NCBI RefSeq assembly: GCF_002160145.1
Contig: NZ_NFKA01000007.1
Location: 62,001 to 126,000, forward strand
DNA length: 64,000 nt
From: Gemmiger sp. An194
GTDB taxonomy: Bacteria > Bacillota > Clostridia > Oscillospirales > Ruminococcaceae
Reading direction: 5' to 3'
The notes below the pieces were generated by a model, which worked only from the letters and a program-made list of their open reading frames with translations, had not been told where the DNA came from and ran no database searches. Shown here piece after piece: positions 26,288 through 34,408 of this stretch. Position 1 is the stretch's first letter. Each line of letters begins with the position of its first letter. The position numbers and the translations under genes were made by a program.

Positions 26288-27928
26288 TCAGGCATTCTCA
26301 CCGAAGAAGAGGGCCAGGTCCTCCTCCACGGTGCCGATGCCCGCGATGCCGAACTGCTCCACCAGCAGCTTTGCCACATTGGGGCTCAGGAAGGCGGGCA
26401 GCGTGGGACCCAGATGGATGTTCTTTACACCCAGATACAGCAGCGCCAGCAGTACGATTACCGCCTTCTGCTCGTACCAGGCAATGTTGTAAACGATGGG
26501 CAGCTCGTTGATGTCCGAAAGGCCGAAGGCCTCCTTCAGCTTGAGGGCGATCACGGCCAGCGAGTAGGAGTCGTTGCACTGACCGGCATCCAGTACCCGG
26601 GGAATGCCGCCGATGTCGCCCAGAGGCAGCTTGTTGTATTTGTACTTGGCGCAGCCCGCAGTGAGAATCACGGCATCCTGGGGCAGCGCCTTGGCGAACT
26701 CGGTGTAGTAGTCCCGGCTCTTGGCGCGGCCGTCGCAGCCTGCCATGACCACAAACTTTTTGATGGCGCCGCTCTTCACCGCGTCCACGATCTGATCGGC
26801 CAGAGCCAGCACCTGCGCATGGGCAAAGCCGCCCACGATCTCGCCGGTCTCGATTTCGGTGGGAGCCGGGCAGGTCTTGGCCTGCTCGATGATGGCAGAG
26901 AAGTCCTTGGTCTGGCCTGCATCGCCGGGAATGTGTTTGCAGCCGGGGTAACCGGCGGCGCCGGTGGTGTACAGCCGATCCTTGTAGCTGGCTTTGGGCG
27001 GCACAATGCAGTTGGTGGTCATCAGGATGGGACCATTGAAGCTCTCGAACTCCTCCTTCTGCTTCCACCAGGCGTTGCCGTAATTGCCCACAAAGTTGGG
27101 ATATTTGCGGAAGGCGGGGTAGTAGTGGGCGGGCAGCATCTCGGAATGGGTGTATACGTCCACGCCGGTGCCCTGGGTCTGCTCCAGCAGCATCTCCAGA
27201 TCACGCAGGTCGTGGCCGGAAACCAGAATACCGGGGTTCTTGCCCACGCCAATGTTTACCCGGGTGATCTGCGGGTTTCCGTAGGCGGTGGTGTTGGCCT
27301 TGTCCAGCAGAGCCATGCCGGTCACACCCTGCTTTCCGGTTTCCAGAACCAGTGCAGTCAGCTCATCGGCAGTGAGGCTATCGTCCAGAGTGGCAGCCAG
27401 AGCCCGCTGCAGGAAGGCGTCCAGCTCCGGGTCCTCCTCCAGCAAAGCGTTGGCATGCTTGGAATAGGCGGAAAGACCCTTCAGGCCGTAGGTGATCAGT
27501 TCACGCAGGGAACGGATGTCCTCGTTTTCGGTGGCCAGTACGCCCACGGTACGGGCTTTCTGCTCCCAGTCGCCGCTGCCGTCCCACAGAGCGGCCTCGG
27601 GCAGGGGGATGCGGTTATTCAGCTGAGCCAGCAGAGCCTTCTTTGCATCCAGAGTGGCATGAATGCGGGCCACGATGGCTTCTTTATCAAAATTGGCGTT
27701 GGTGATGGTGGCAAACAGATTCAGAGTAATCAGATGATTGATGTGAGAAGGCACCTCTTTGCCTTCGCTGCGCAGGGCGGTGGTCACCGCGCTGATGCCC
27801 TTGCTGGCGTACACCAGCAGATCCTGCATAGCGGCCACATCGGGGGTCTTGCCGCACACGCCGGAAAGGGTACAGCCCTTGCAGCCGGCGGTTTCCTGGC
27901 ACTGATAACAAAACATTTTCTGTTCCAT
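26288..27928 (-). CDS. hcp: Hydroxylamine reductase (hybrid-cluster protein)
   Basis: Hcp holds a [4Fe-4S] and a hybrid Fe-S-O cluster and reduces hydroxylamine or nitric oxide in anaerobes. The start at 27928 has AAGGAG 8 nt upstream, giving 546 residues. The N-terminal cysteines [20 protein letters not shown] bind the first cluster; hybrid-cluster ligands lie in [27 protein letters not shown] and DAGQCND. The length is normal. No ferredoxin-like hcr gene is adjacent. It is divergent from the sigma-factor gene across a 510-bp gap. Confidence 0.96.
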   Translation of the reverse strand: MEQKMFCYQCQETAGCKGCTLSGVCGKTPDVAAMQDLLVYASKGISAVTTALRSEGKEVPSHINHLITLNLFATITNANFDKEAIVARIHATLDAKKALLAQLNNRIPLPEAALWDGSGDWEQKARTVGVLATENEDIRSLRELITYGLKGLSAYSKHANALLEEDPELDAFLQRALAATLDDSLTADELTALVLETGKQGVTGMALLDKANTTAYGNPQITRVNIGVGKNPGILVSGHDLRDLEMLLEQTQGTGVDVYTHSEMLPAHYYPAFRKYPNFVGNYGNAWWKQKEEFESFNGPILMTTNCIVPPKASYKDRLYTTGAAGYPGCKHIPGDAGQTKDFSAIIEQAKTCPAPTEIETGEIVGGFAHAQVLALADQIVDAVKSGAIKKFVVMAGCDGRAKSRDYYTEFAKALPQDAVILTAGCAKYKYNKLPLGDIGGIPRVLDAGQCNDSYSLAVIALKLKEAFGLSDINELPIVYNIAWYEQKAVIVLLALLYLGVKNIHLGPTLPAFLSPNVAKLLVEQFGIAGIGTVEEDLALFFGENA

Positions 27929-28230
27929 GGTCAAATCTCCTTATGGATGGGGAATGAAGGGAACGCCGGAGCGTTCTTAGTGAAAAAGCAACCGGCATAA
28001 AAGGCTTTATCTGCCGGAAAGCTGCTCTAATGATAATGCATTTTTGAAAACATGTATGTTTGAAATCCAACATTTTGATGATGCCAAATGGAAAGAACGG
28101 CCCCGGATAAAGATATATTGCGCAGGAATGGAACCGAAATTCCTAGGATTCAGGCAGGTTTTATGAATATCACATTGTGAGACTTGAGATTTTTATGCAT
28201 AAAAACGGGGAAACTGTCACTATTTTTTCA
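27929..28230. other. AT-rich intergenic region upstream of hcp
   Basis: About 300 bp without a credible gene. A convincing hcp promoter is not evident; the TATCAT/CATTAT boxes near 28027-28040 on the minus strand lack a good -35 box, which would suit an activator-dependent promoter. I see no Rex or Fnr consensus site. Confidence 0.4.
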
Positions 28231-28259
28231 TTGACCTGAAGACTTTTCTGTGATACAGT
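28231..28259 (+). promoter_or_regulatory. Distal plus-strand promoter before the sigma-factor gene
   Basis: TTGACC (28231-28236) and TACAGT (28254-28259), spacer 17 bp. A transcript from here would have a leader of about 170 nt before the sigma-factor gene. Confidence 0.55.
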
Positions 28260-28311
28260 GTTAACAAACAGGAAGGTGTTTGCCAAATCGCACAAAGATG
28301 ATAGGTAATTG

Positions 28312-28333
28312 GTGAATTTGCCTGTGAATTTGC
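28312..28333. repeat. 10-bp direct repeat upstream of the sigma-factor promoter
   Basis: GTGAATTTGC occurs at 28312-28321 and 28324-28333, a 12-bp period, ending 24 bp before the -35 box at 28358. Tandem sites on nearly one helix face suggest a regulator-binding site. Confidence 0.5.
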
Positions 28334-28357
28334 TCCAAAAGTTGTCGATAATCCCAT

Positions 28358-28386
28358 TTGACAAACGTTGGGCAAAACGGTATGCT
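28358..28386 (+). promoter_or_regulatory. Proximal promoter of the sigma-factor gene
   Basis: TTGACA (28358-28363) and TATGCT (28381-28386), spacer 17 bp. Confidence 0.75.
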
Positions 28387-28438
28387 TTTATTATGTCACA
28401 TAGAGGTCCGGCGGATAGGCCGGTTCAGGTCGCCGCGT

Positions 28439-28984
28439 ATGACTCAGATCACTCCAGAATTGCTTGAGCAGGCCAAGGCAGGGCAGGAAGCTGCGCTGGC
28501 CGCTGTGCTTGCCCATATGATGCCGGTGATCCGCAGCCATGCGGCAGCGGGCGTTTGTCCCGGGCTGGATCTGGACGATGCGGTGCAGGAAGGAATCATC
28601 GGCTTGTTTGCCGCCATCCGAAGCTACCGCCCCGGAGAAGGAACCTCGTTTGGCACCTATGCGGGCCGCTGCATCCAGAATGCAATCCGCACCGCAAGGC
28701 GAGCGGCCGGCCGCAAAAAGCATGGTCCGCTCAACCAGAGCGTTCCCCTCAGTGAGGAGAACACCGCTCCCGGGCCGGAGGAGCTGGCCATCCAGAATGA
28801 GCAGCTGCAGGATACTCTGCAGACCATTCAGACCCGGCTTTCCCCTTTTGAGCAGGAGGTGCTGGAGCTGTTCCTGAACGGCTGCAGCTACGAGCAGATC
28901 GCTCAGGCGCTGAATCGCAGTGCCAAATCGGTGGAGAACGCACTTTCCCGCCTGCGCCGCAAGCTGAAAGAGGCCCGCGGCTGA
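28439..28984 (+). CDS. Sigma-70-family factor, SigH-like
   Basis: The 181-residue protein has region 2 (LDLDDAVQEGIIGLFAAIRS, then SFGTYAGRCIQNAIRTARR) and region 4 (LSPFEQEVLELFLNGCSYEQIAQ, in which NRSAKSVENALSRLRRKL is the recognition helix). Region 4 resembles Bacillus SigH more than ECF factors. The start is ATG 28439 because earlier ones lie within the promoter; its ribosome site is weak (AGGT). SigH directs early sporulation or competence in relatives; what it does here cannot be read from the sequence. Confidence 0.82.
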   Translation: MTQITPELLEQAKAGQEAALAAVLAHMMPVIRSHAAAGVCPGLDLDDAVQEGIIGLFAAIRSYRPGEGTSFGTYAGRCIQNAIRTARRAAGRKKHGPLNQSVPLSEENTAPGPEELAIQNEQLQDTLQTIQTRLSPFEQEVLELFLNGCSYEQIAQALNRSAKSVENALSRLRRKLKEARG

Positions 28985-28999
28985 AGTTTTTCTTTTGGA

Positions 29000-29019
29000 T
29001 TATGGGTGGCGACCCATAA
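29000..29019 (+). terminator. Hairpin after the sigma-factor gene
   Basis: A perfect 8-bp stem (29000-29007 with 29012-29019) with loop GGCG and no T-run, 9 bp before the tRNA-like element. It may separate the two transcripts or be part of a processed leader. Confidence 0.4.
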
Positions 29020-29027
29020 GTATATAT

Positions 29028-29096
29028 GCCCCTGTAGCTTAACATTTAGAGCATTGGTCAATTCCAAAGGTGTCGGTTGAAATCCTTCCGCGGGCA
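29028..29096 (+). pseudogene. Degenerate tRNA-like element
   Basis: The 69-nt sequence runs GCCCCTG TA GCTT ... GAGC ... GGTTGAAATCC ... CGCGGGC A, the order of a tRNA. The acceptor has one C-C mismatch. The D-stem GCTT/GAGC pairs, but the D-loop lacks the conserved GG. The anticodon arm shrinks to TTGG/CCAA around a 6-nt loop. The T-loop is TTGAAAT instead of TTCGAAT. No CCA follows. Loss of the D-loop GG together with T-loop C56 argues against a working tRNA. It lies directly before the zinc-ribbon gene and may be a tRNA remnant in its leader. Confidence 0.55.
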
Positions 29097-29125
29097 AAAA
29101 AACAGAATGCAGAGGAGAATCTAGC

Positions 29126-29404
29126 ATGTACGAAGATAAGACCCTGGTATGCAAAGACTGCGGTAAGGAGTTTGTATTCACCGCCGGCGAGCAGGAGTTC
29201 TACGCCAGCCGTGGCTTTGAGAACGAGCCCCAGCGCTGCAAGGCCTGCCGTGACGCTCGCAAGAACGCCACCCGCGGCACCCGCGAAATGTTCGAGGCTA
29301 CCTGCGCCGCTTGCGGCAAGGTTGCTCGCGTGCCCTTCCAGCCCCGCGAGGATCGCCCCGTTTACTGCAGCGAGTGCTTCGCCAAGATGAAGGAGAACGG
29401 CTGA
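29126..29404 (+). CDS. Zinc-ribbon protein of 92 residues
   Basis: Two zinc ribbons are visible: C9/C12 with C38/C41, and C60/C63 with C81/C84. The first resembles the short zinc-ribbon family zf-trcl (CKDCGKEFVFTAGEQEFYASRG); the second, CxxC-x17-CxxC, resembles small nucleic-acid-binding ribbons. Basic residues lie between. AGGAG precedes the ATG and a strong terminator follows. The codon use is like that of highly expressed genes. Such proteins are often linked to RNA or ribosomes; the role here is unknown. Confidence 0.85.
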   Translation: MYEDKTLVCKDCGKEFVFTAGEQEFYASRGFENEPQRCKACRDARKNATRGTREMFEATCAACGKVARVPFQPREDRPVYCSECFAKMKENG

Positions 29405-29430
29405 TCCGTTTTTCGCTTCTTTGCGATTCA

Positions 29431-29460
29431 AAGCCCCCGGCAACAGCCGGGGGCTTTTTC
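29431..29460 (+). terminator. Terminator after the zinc-ribbon gene
   Basis: A perfect 10-bp stem (29431-29440 with 29447-29456) and a T-run. Confidence 0.92.
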
Positions 29461-29478
29461 TGTGCCCGGGACGCGGCC

Positions 29479-29507
29479 TTGTGTTTTGGGTGCATTTACG
29501 GTACAAT
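29479..29507 (+). promoter_or_regulatory. Promoter of the DUF2142 gene
   Basis: TTGTGT (29479-29484) and TACAAT (29502-29507), spacer 17 bp. The leader of about 110 nt has a 6-bp hairpin (29516-29521 with 29536-29541). Confidence 0.6.
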
Positions 29508-29623
29508 GAACAGGCGGCAGAACGGCGTGAACGGCTCTGCCCATATACTGTATATAATAATGTAAGAGCAGGCGGGACCAGAGCGTCCGGCCTGAATGCA
29601 AACCCAAACGGAGGAGCCCTGTT

Positions 29624-31966
29624 ATGGCATGGAACCAAACAGCTTGCAAGCGCTGGCGGCTGGTCGCCGCGGGTATTCTGGTGGCTGCGGTCACGGCGCT
29701 GGCCCTGGCCTGGACCGGCTACAATGTGATTCGCACGGTGAACGGCCAGTCGGAATATTACCAGGTGCATGATTATTACGCCGAGGATCAGGTGATGCTG
29801 GCGGCGGACCCGGCCCAGGGCTGGACCCAGGGTATTCTCGCCGGGCCGGATACCCCGCTCTACGGCGTACGGCTATATTTTTCCAGTCTGGACCGGGTGG
29901 TGCACGGCACCCTGTATGTGGACCTGCTGGATGAAAGCGGCCAGAGGCTGACCGGCGCCGTGCTGGATATGACCGAGATCCTGGGTCTGGATTTCCAGGG
30001 CATTGTATTTGAGCAGCCGGTCTTCCCGGAACAGGATGGCACCCGCTACACCCTTCATATCTATTATGCACCGGCCACGGCAGAGGATGTGCTGGGCCTT
30101 GTCTATGGCGCCGGACCCATGCCAGCGGAAGCGGAGCTGGATGCAAACCAGATCCCTCTGGTGCCAGACCCGGATGCGGCGATCAGCGCCAATGCGGCGA
30201 ACCCGGCCTTCCCGTTGGAGGGCGGAACGGTGCAGCCGGAGGGCGGCGCCACCGCGGCGATGCAGTACATCACCAACTACAGCGGCAACATCGGCCTGTG
30301 GCTGTGTGTTCCGGTGGCGGTAGTTCTGTTCGCGGCGGTGATGGGAGCCTGGTGGCTGATTTTTTGGAAAAAGGCGTCCGCACCGGCTTGTGTAGCTTAT
30401 GCGGTTGCGGCTCTGGGTCTGGGTTGGGCGCTGATCACACCTCCCATGGCCGGGCCGGATGAATATACTCATCTGGCGGGAGCTTATTCCATGGCAAATC
30501 AAATGCTGGGTCAGCCCGGTGCACAGATGCATTACGACGACTGGGGCCGGGAGGTCTACACGCTGCCCATGCGGGAATGTGACGCCGGATACATGCGGGA
30601 TCGTTCCGGTGAGATCGGGGTGTTCGGCTACAAGCAGATTCTGGATCATCCGGGCGGATTTGGCAACAGCGGTCAGCTCACCCGAGAGGTGGACGTGGTG
30701 GCACCGGCCAACCCGCAGGCGGTGCAGTATCTACCTCAGGCGCTGGGCATCCTGCTGGCCCGGCTGATCGGTCTGGGCTTTTATCCCATGCTGCTGATGG
30801 GGCGGCTGTTCAGCGTAGCGGCGTACACCGCATTGGCGGCGCTGGCAGTGAGCGCAGCGCCCCGGGGCAGCAAGGAAATCTTCAGTGCGGCGGCGCTGCT
30901 GCCCATGGGGCTTTCCCTGGCGGGCAGCTTCTCAGCGGACACCATGGTATTGGGCATGGCCTTTCTGTTCACGGCCCTGTGCTTCGCCGGTATGACGGAG
31001 AAGAAGCCGGTGAGTTTTGTGCGTCAGGCGGCGCTTCTGATTCTGGCAGCACTGCTGGCCCCGGCAAAAGCGATCTACCTGGGTATGGTGGCGCTGGTCT
31101 TCCCTATGAAGGCGGAGAATCTGGGGGGCAGGCTGCGCAGCCGTGTTTTCAAGGCGCTGGTATGTGCGGCGGCCGTGATCGGCTGGCTGCTGGCCAACGG
31201 CACCACCATGGCCTATATGCTGCGCAGTGTGGATACCGAGCGCATCCAGCTTGCCGTATTGCCTGCGCTGCTTCTGGCGGCGGTATGCGTAGCTGCCTGG
31301 TATAAACTGCATCACAAACGCTGGTTCAAGTGGGCGGCGCTTGGGGTCTGCGGGCTGATTGTGCTGGCGGGCGGAGCCACCGTGCTCTGGGTGCTGGCCA
31401 ACAGCGGCCAGACCCTGACCCCGGAGGAGATGGCCGCGGGCATCCAGCCCAACGGAGAATCCATCTATACCTTCAGCATTGGCTACATGCTCAGCCATCC
31501 CAGTCAGACCATCAAGCTGCTGGCCAACACGGTGGTGGATCAGCTGCCGGTCTATCTGCAGGGACTGGTGGGCGCACTGCCCGGCGAGCCCATTGTGCAC
31601 AAGCTGGCGCTCAGCTGGAGCCTGACCATCCTTCTTCTGCTGGTCCCGGTGTGTGCTTCGGTCCGCCAGACCGAGCAGCCGGTGCGGCTGACCCGGCCGG
31701 TCCGCTGGGTCATGGGCCTGGTGGTGGTATCGGTGGTGCTGCTCATGGTGGCGGCGGCTCTGATCTGGACGCCCATCAATGCGACCACGGTGTTCGGCAT
31801 TCAGGGCCGATACCTGCTGCCGGTGCTGCCCTTGTTCCTGCTGCTGTTGGGGGAGCAGGGAGCCTTCTGCACCCGGCGGGATATGAGCCGAGGCATTCGC
31901 GCGGCCTCGGTCTTCGTCAGCGCGGCGGCTGCGATGGAAAGCTTCGCGCTGTTTTGCGGGGCCTGA
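29624..31966 (+). CDS. DUF2142-like polytopic membrane protein
   Basis: The 780-residue protein has one N-terminal membrane helix (about 10-32), an extracytoplasmic domain to about residue 225, and then some 11-12 helices. PPMAGPDEYTHLAGAYSMA after the second helix is the family signature, comparable with the P-P-D-E-x-x-H loop of GT-C-type membrane glycosyltransferases. An envelope polysaccharide role is therefore plausible but not shown. GGAGGAG precedes the ATG. It stands alone between promoter and the next operon. Confidence 0.78.
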   Translation: MAWNQTACKRWRLVAAGILVAAVTALALAWTGYNVIRTVNGQSEYYQVHDYYAEDQVMLAADPAQGWTQGILAGPDTPLYGVRLYFSSLDRVVHGTLYVDLLDESGQRLTGAVLDMTEILGLDFQGIVFEQPVFPEQDGTRYTLHIYYAPATAEDVLGLVYGAGPMPAEAELDANQIPLVPDPDAAISANAANPAFPLEGGTVQPEGGATAAMQYITNYSGNIGLWLCVPVAVVLFAAVMGAWWLIFWKKASAPACVAYAVAALGLGWALITPPMAGPDEYTHLAGAYSMANQMLGQPGAQMHYDDWGREVYTLPMRECDAGYMRDRSGEIGVFGYKQILDHPGGFGNSGQLTREVDVVAPANPQAVQYLPQALGILLARLIGLGFYPMLLMGRLFSVAAYTALAALAVSAAPRGSKEIFSAAALLPMGLSLAGSFSADTMVLGMAFLFTALCFAGMTEKKPVSFVRQAALLILAALLAPAKAIYLGMVALVFPMKAENLGGRLRSRVFKALVCAAAVIGWLLANGTTMAYMLRSVDTERIQLAVLPALLLAAVCVAAWYKLHHKRWFKWAALGVCGLIVLAGGATVLWVLANSGQTLTPEEMAAGIQPNGESIYTFSIGYMLSHPSQTIKLLANTVVDQLPVYLQGLVGALPGEPIVHKLALSWSLTILLLLVPVCASVRQTEQPVRLTRPVRWVMGLVVVSVVLLMVAAALIWTPINATTVFGIQGRYLLPVLPLFLLLLGEQGAFCTRRDMSRGIRAASVFVSAAAAMESFALFCGA

Positions 31967-31969
31967 CGG

Positions 31970-31998
31970 TTGCAAAATATGGAGAAATTGGGTATAGT
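31970..31998 (+). promoter_or_regulatory. Promoter of DUF1858-trmK-nif3-PH operon
   Basis: TTGCAA (31970-31975) and TATAGT (31993-31998), spacer 17 bp, immediately after the DUF2142 stop. Confidence 0.75.
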
Positions 31999-32058
31999 AT
32001 AAGTACCGGCGGCCTGTGCGGCTGCCCGAGATTATAAAGGAAAGTGAGATCGAACATC

Positions 32059-32259
32059 ATGATCATTACCAAAAATACCATCATCGGCGATATTCTGGAC
32101 ACCGACGGCACCGTGGCCCCCTACTTCCTGGAGATCGGCATGCATTGCCTGGGCTGCCCCTCTGCCCGCGGTGAGACCATTGAGGAGGCCTGCATGGTTC
32201 ACGGCACCAACGCCGACGAGCTGGTGGCCAAGCTGAACAAGCACTTCGGCAACGAATGA
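32059..32259 (+). CDS. DUF1858 protein
   Basis: The 66-residue protein has the DUF1858 core: TIIGDILDTDGTVAPYF, then a helix-turn with the conserved CLGCPSARGETIEEAC. The two cysteines of CLGC suggest redox or metal binding. I start at ATG 32059; a GTG at 32044 is too close to the AAGGA site. It overlaps trmK by 4 nt (ATGA), so both are translated together. The function of the family is unknown; members often accompany Fe-S or hybrid-cluster proteins. Confidence 0.82.
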   Translation: MIITKNTIIGDILDTDGTVAPYFLEIGMHCLGCPSARGETIEEACMVHGTNADELVAKLNKHFGNE

Positions 32260-32924
32260 TCGCCCCCAAGCTGGATGAACGGCTGCAGGCGGCGGCAGAT
32301 CTGGTTCGCCCCTGCGATACCGCCGCGGACATCGGCTGCGACCACGGCAAGCTGTCGGCCTATCTGGCCTGCACCGGCCGTGCCCGGCGGGTGATCGCGG
32401 CGGATCTTCGCCCCGGTCCTCTTTCTACTGCCGAGAAGACCTGCCAGGAGGCGGGCTGCCTGGAGAAGGTGGACCTTCGCCTGGGCGACGGACTGAGTGT
32501 GCTGGCTCCCGGTGAGGCGCAGGCGGTGGTGATTGCGGGCGTGAGCGCCCAGACCGCCATCGAGATGCTCACCGCCGCTCCCTGGGTGCGGGACGAGGGC
32601 ACCCAGCTGGTGCTCATCCCGGCCACCAAGGCCCCGGTGCTCCGGCGCTGGCTGTGGGAAAACGGCTTTTCGCTGAACGCTGAGCGCCTGGTGTGCGCGG
32701 CGCACCACTGGTATGCCGTGATGGATGCGGCTTATACCGGAACGGTCCGGCAGCCCACCGATGCGGAATGTTTGCTGGGCCTGACCCAGGACCAGCCGGG
32801 CGCGGCGGAATACCGTGCCCAGCAGCTGAACCGGCTGAAAAAGTTCCGGCGCGGACTGGAGCAGGACCCGGAAGCCGCCCGGCGCGCCGACGCGCTGCTG
32901 CGGCAGCTGGAAGGCGAAGCATAA
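32256..32924 (+). CDS. trmK: TrmK-like tRNA adenine-22 N1-methyltransferase
   Basis: TrmK makes m1A22 in tRNA with SAM. The 222 residues keep the SAM-binding motif ADIGCDHGKL (24-33) and the paired position next to nif3 seen in Firmicutes. Two later motifs are changed: AGMGG of Bacillus TrmK reads AGVSAQ (94-99), and the LQPN-type catalytic stretch reads LIPATK (120-125). The C-terminal helical part ends at GEA. Fold and family are likely; activity is uncertain. Confidence 0.82.
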   Translation: MIAPKLDERLQAAADLVRPCDTAADIGCDHGKLSAYLACTGRARRVIAADLRPGPLSTAEKTCQEAGCLEKVDLRLGDGLSVLAPGEAQAVVIAGVSAQTAIEMLTAAPWVRDEGTQLVLIPATKAPVLRRWLWENGFSLNAERLVCAAHHWYAVMDAAYTGTVRQPTDAECLLGLTQDQPGAAEYRAQQLNRLKKFRRGLEQDPEAARRADALLRQLEGEA

Positions 32925-32940
32925 AGGAGGAAGACCCAAC

Positions 32941-33687
32941 ATGGCAAGAGTGCGTGAGATCTGTGAGTGTCTGGAGCAGCTGGCCCCGAAGGACCTGGCG
33001 GAAAGCTGGGACAACGTGGGCCTGCTGGTGGACTGCGGGGCTGAGGTGACCAGCGTTCTGGTGGCGCTGGACATCACCGACGAGGTGGTGGCTGAGGCTG
33101 AACTGCAGGGCTGCCAGCTGATCGTGGCCCATCATCCGGTGATCTTCAAGCCGCTGCGCACCCTTGCCCGGCGAGATGTGGCCTTCCGCCTGGTGAAGAA
33201 AAATATCTCCGCCATCTGTATGCACACCAATCTGGATGCGGCAGAGGGCGGCGTGAACGACGTGTTGGCCCGGCTGTTTGAGGTGGAAAACCCGGAGCCC
33301 TTCGGTGAGGAGGGGATCGGTCGGGTGGGCAGCGTGGAGCCCACCGACGCAAAGGCGCTGGCTGCTTTGTGCCAGAGTCGACTGAATGCCCATGTGAAGC
33401 TGGTGGATGCGGGCAAGCCTATCCGGCGGCTGGCACTGATCGGCGGCAGCGGAGGCAGCATGCTGGCGGACGCGGCCGCTGCGGGAGCAGATGCTCTGCT
33501 CACCGGCGAGGCCAGCCACCACGATGCCATCGACGCCCGGGCGATGGGCCTGAGCCTGATCGTGGCCGGGCATTACAGCACCGAATTTCCCATCGTGCCG
33601 GTGCTGGCGGACCATCTGAGCCGCCGCTTCAGCGGGCTGCGGGTGATCTGCAGCCGCCGCAACAAGGACCCCTTTTCTTATTTATAA
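32941..33687 (+). CDS. Nif3-like dinuclear metal-centre protein
   Basis: The 248-residue protein matches the NIF3/YqfO short form without the PII-like insert. Metal ligands are AHHPVIF (H64, H65), HTNLDAAEGGVND, and late GHYSTEF. It may be a GTP cyclohydrolase-like or general metal-dependent hydrolase; the reaction is not settled for the family. AGGAGG precedes the ATG, 16 nt after trmK. Confidence 0.93.
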   Translation: MARVREICECLEQLAPKDLAESWDNVGLLVDCGAEVTSVLVALDITDEVVAEAELQGCQLIVAHHPVIFKPLRTLARRDVAFRLVKKNISAICMHTNLDAAEGGVNDVLARLFEVENPEPFGEEGIGRVGSVEPTDAKALAALCQSRLNAHVKLVDAGKPIRRLALIGGSGGSMLADAAAAGADALLTGEASHHDAIDARAMGLSLIVAGHYSTEFPIVPVLADHLSRRFSGLRVICSRRNKDPFSYL

Positions 33688-33705
33688 TAGGAAGGAGCAG
33701 CCGTC

Positions 33706-34341
33706 ATGTGGAACGAGCAGGACAAGAGCAGCGTGGGCTATAACGAGGAAATGTTCGGTGAATCACCCGCAGCCGGGCGTGAGGCAGCGGAGCAGCCCCG
33801 GCCCCGCGAGACAACCGGCGCAGCACAGGCGTTGCTGGAGCGCCAGATTGCTCCCGGTGAACGGCTGCTCTGGTCCGGCAGACCGCAGAAGCTGCACGGT
33901 CCCCGGGGAGCGGGCAGGCTGTTCGCGGTGTTTTTTCTGGGCTTTGCCTGCTTCTGGGAGCTGATGGCACTGCAGACCCTCACGTTGGGAGCAGGGCTGT
34001 TTGGCATCCTGTTCCCGCTGTTCGGCATTCCGTTCATTCTGGTGGGCATCAAAATGCTGTTCCCCCAGGTGGGCGGACCCAAGCCGGAGGAGATTGCATA
34101 CGCCATCACCGACCAGCGGGTGCTGGTGGTGACCAAAGGGCGGGTGAGTTTCTGGGAGCTGGATTCCATCCAGGGCGTGGAGAAGCGCTATTATCAGGAT
34201 GGGACCGGTGACCTGATCCTTTCCAATGGTCAGGTGGAGACCTATTATCGAAACGGTCACACCCGTCACCGCAACATCACGATGGAATTTTCCGGTCTGG
34301 CCGATGTGGATGCTGCCGAAGCGGCGCTGCGCGGCCGGTGA
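33706..34341 (+). CDS. PH-domain membrane protein
   Basis: The 211 residues start with a polar, Glu/Pro-rich stretch (1-60), then LWSGRPQKL, two membrane helices (about 70-110), and a bacterial PH-like beta domain with YAITDQRVLVVTKGRVSFWELDSIQGV. This layout resembles YdbS/YdbT-type PH proteins, which bind lipids or partners at the membrane. It is the last gene of the operon and ends at a terminator. The function is unknown. Confidence 0.75.
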   Translation: MWNEQDKSSVGYNEEMFGESPAAGREAAEQPRPRETTGAAQALLERQIAPGERLLWSGRPQKLHGPRGAGRLFAVFFLGFACFWELMALQTLTLGAGLFGILFPLFGIPFILVGIKMLFPQVGGPKPEEIAYAITDQRVLVVTKGRVSFWELDSIQGVEKRYYQDGTGDLILSNGQVETYYRNGHTRHRNITMEFSGLADVDAAEAALRGR

Positions 34342-34360
34342 ACCAAGTTGACTGCAAGCA

Positions 34361-34391
34361 GGCCGTGCCGCCCGGCACGGCCGCTTTTTTT
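34361..34391 (+). terminator. Terminator before rqcH
   Basis: A perfect 10-bp stem (34361-34370 with 34373-34382) followed by seven T's. It sits only 18 bp before the rqcH start, so rqcH must rely on read-through or on a promoter I cannot see. Confidence 0.88.
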
Positions 34392-34408
34392 ACAAAGAGG
34401 TGAGACCC

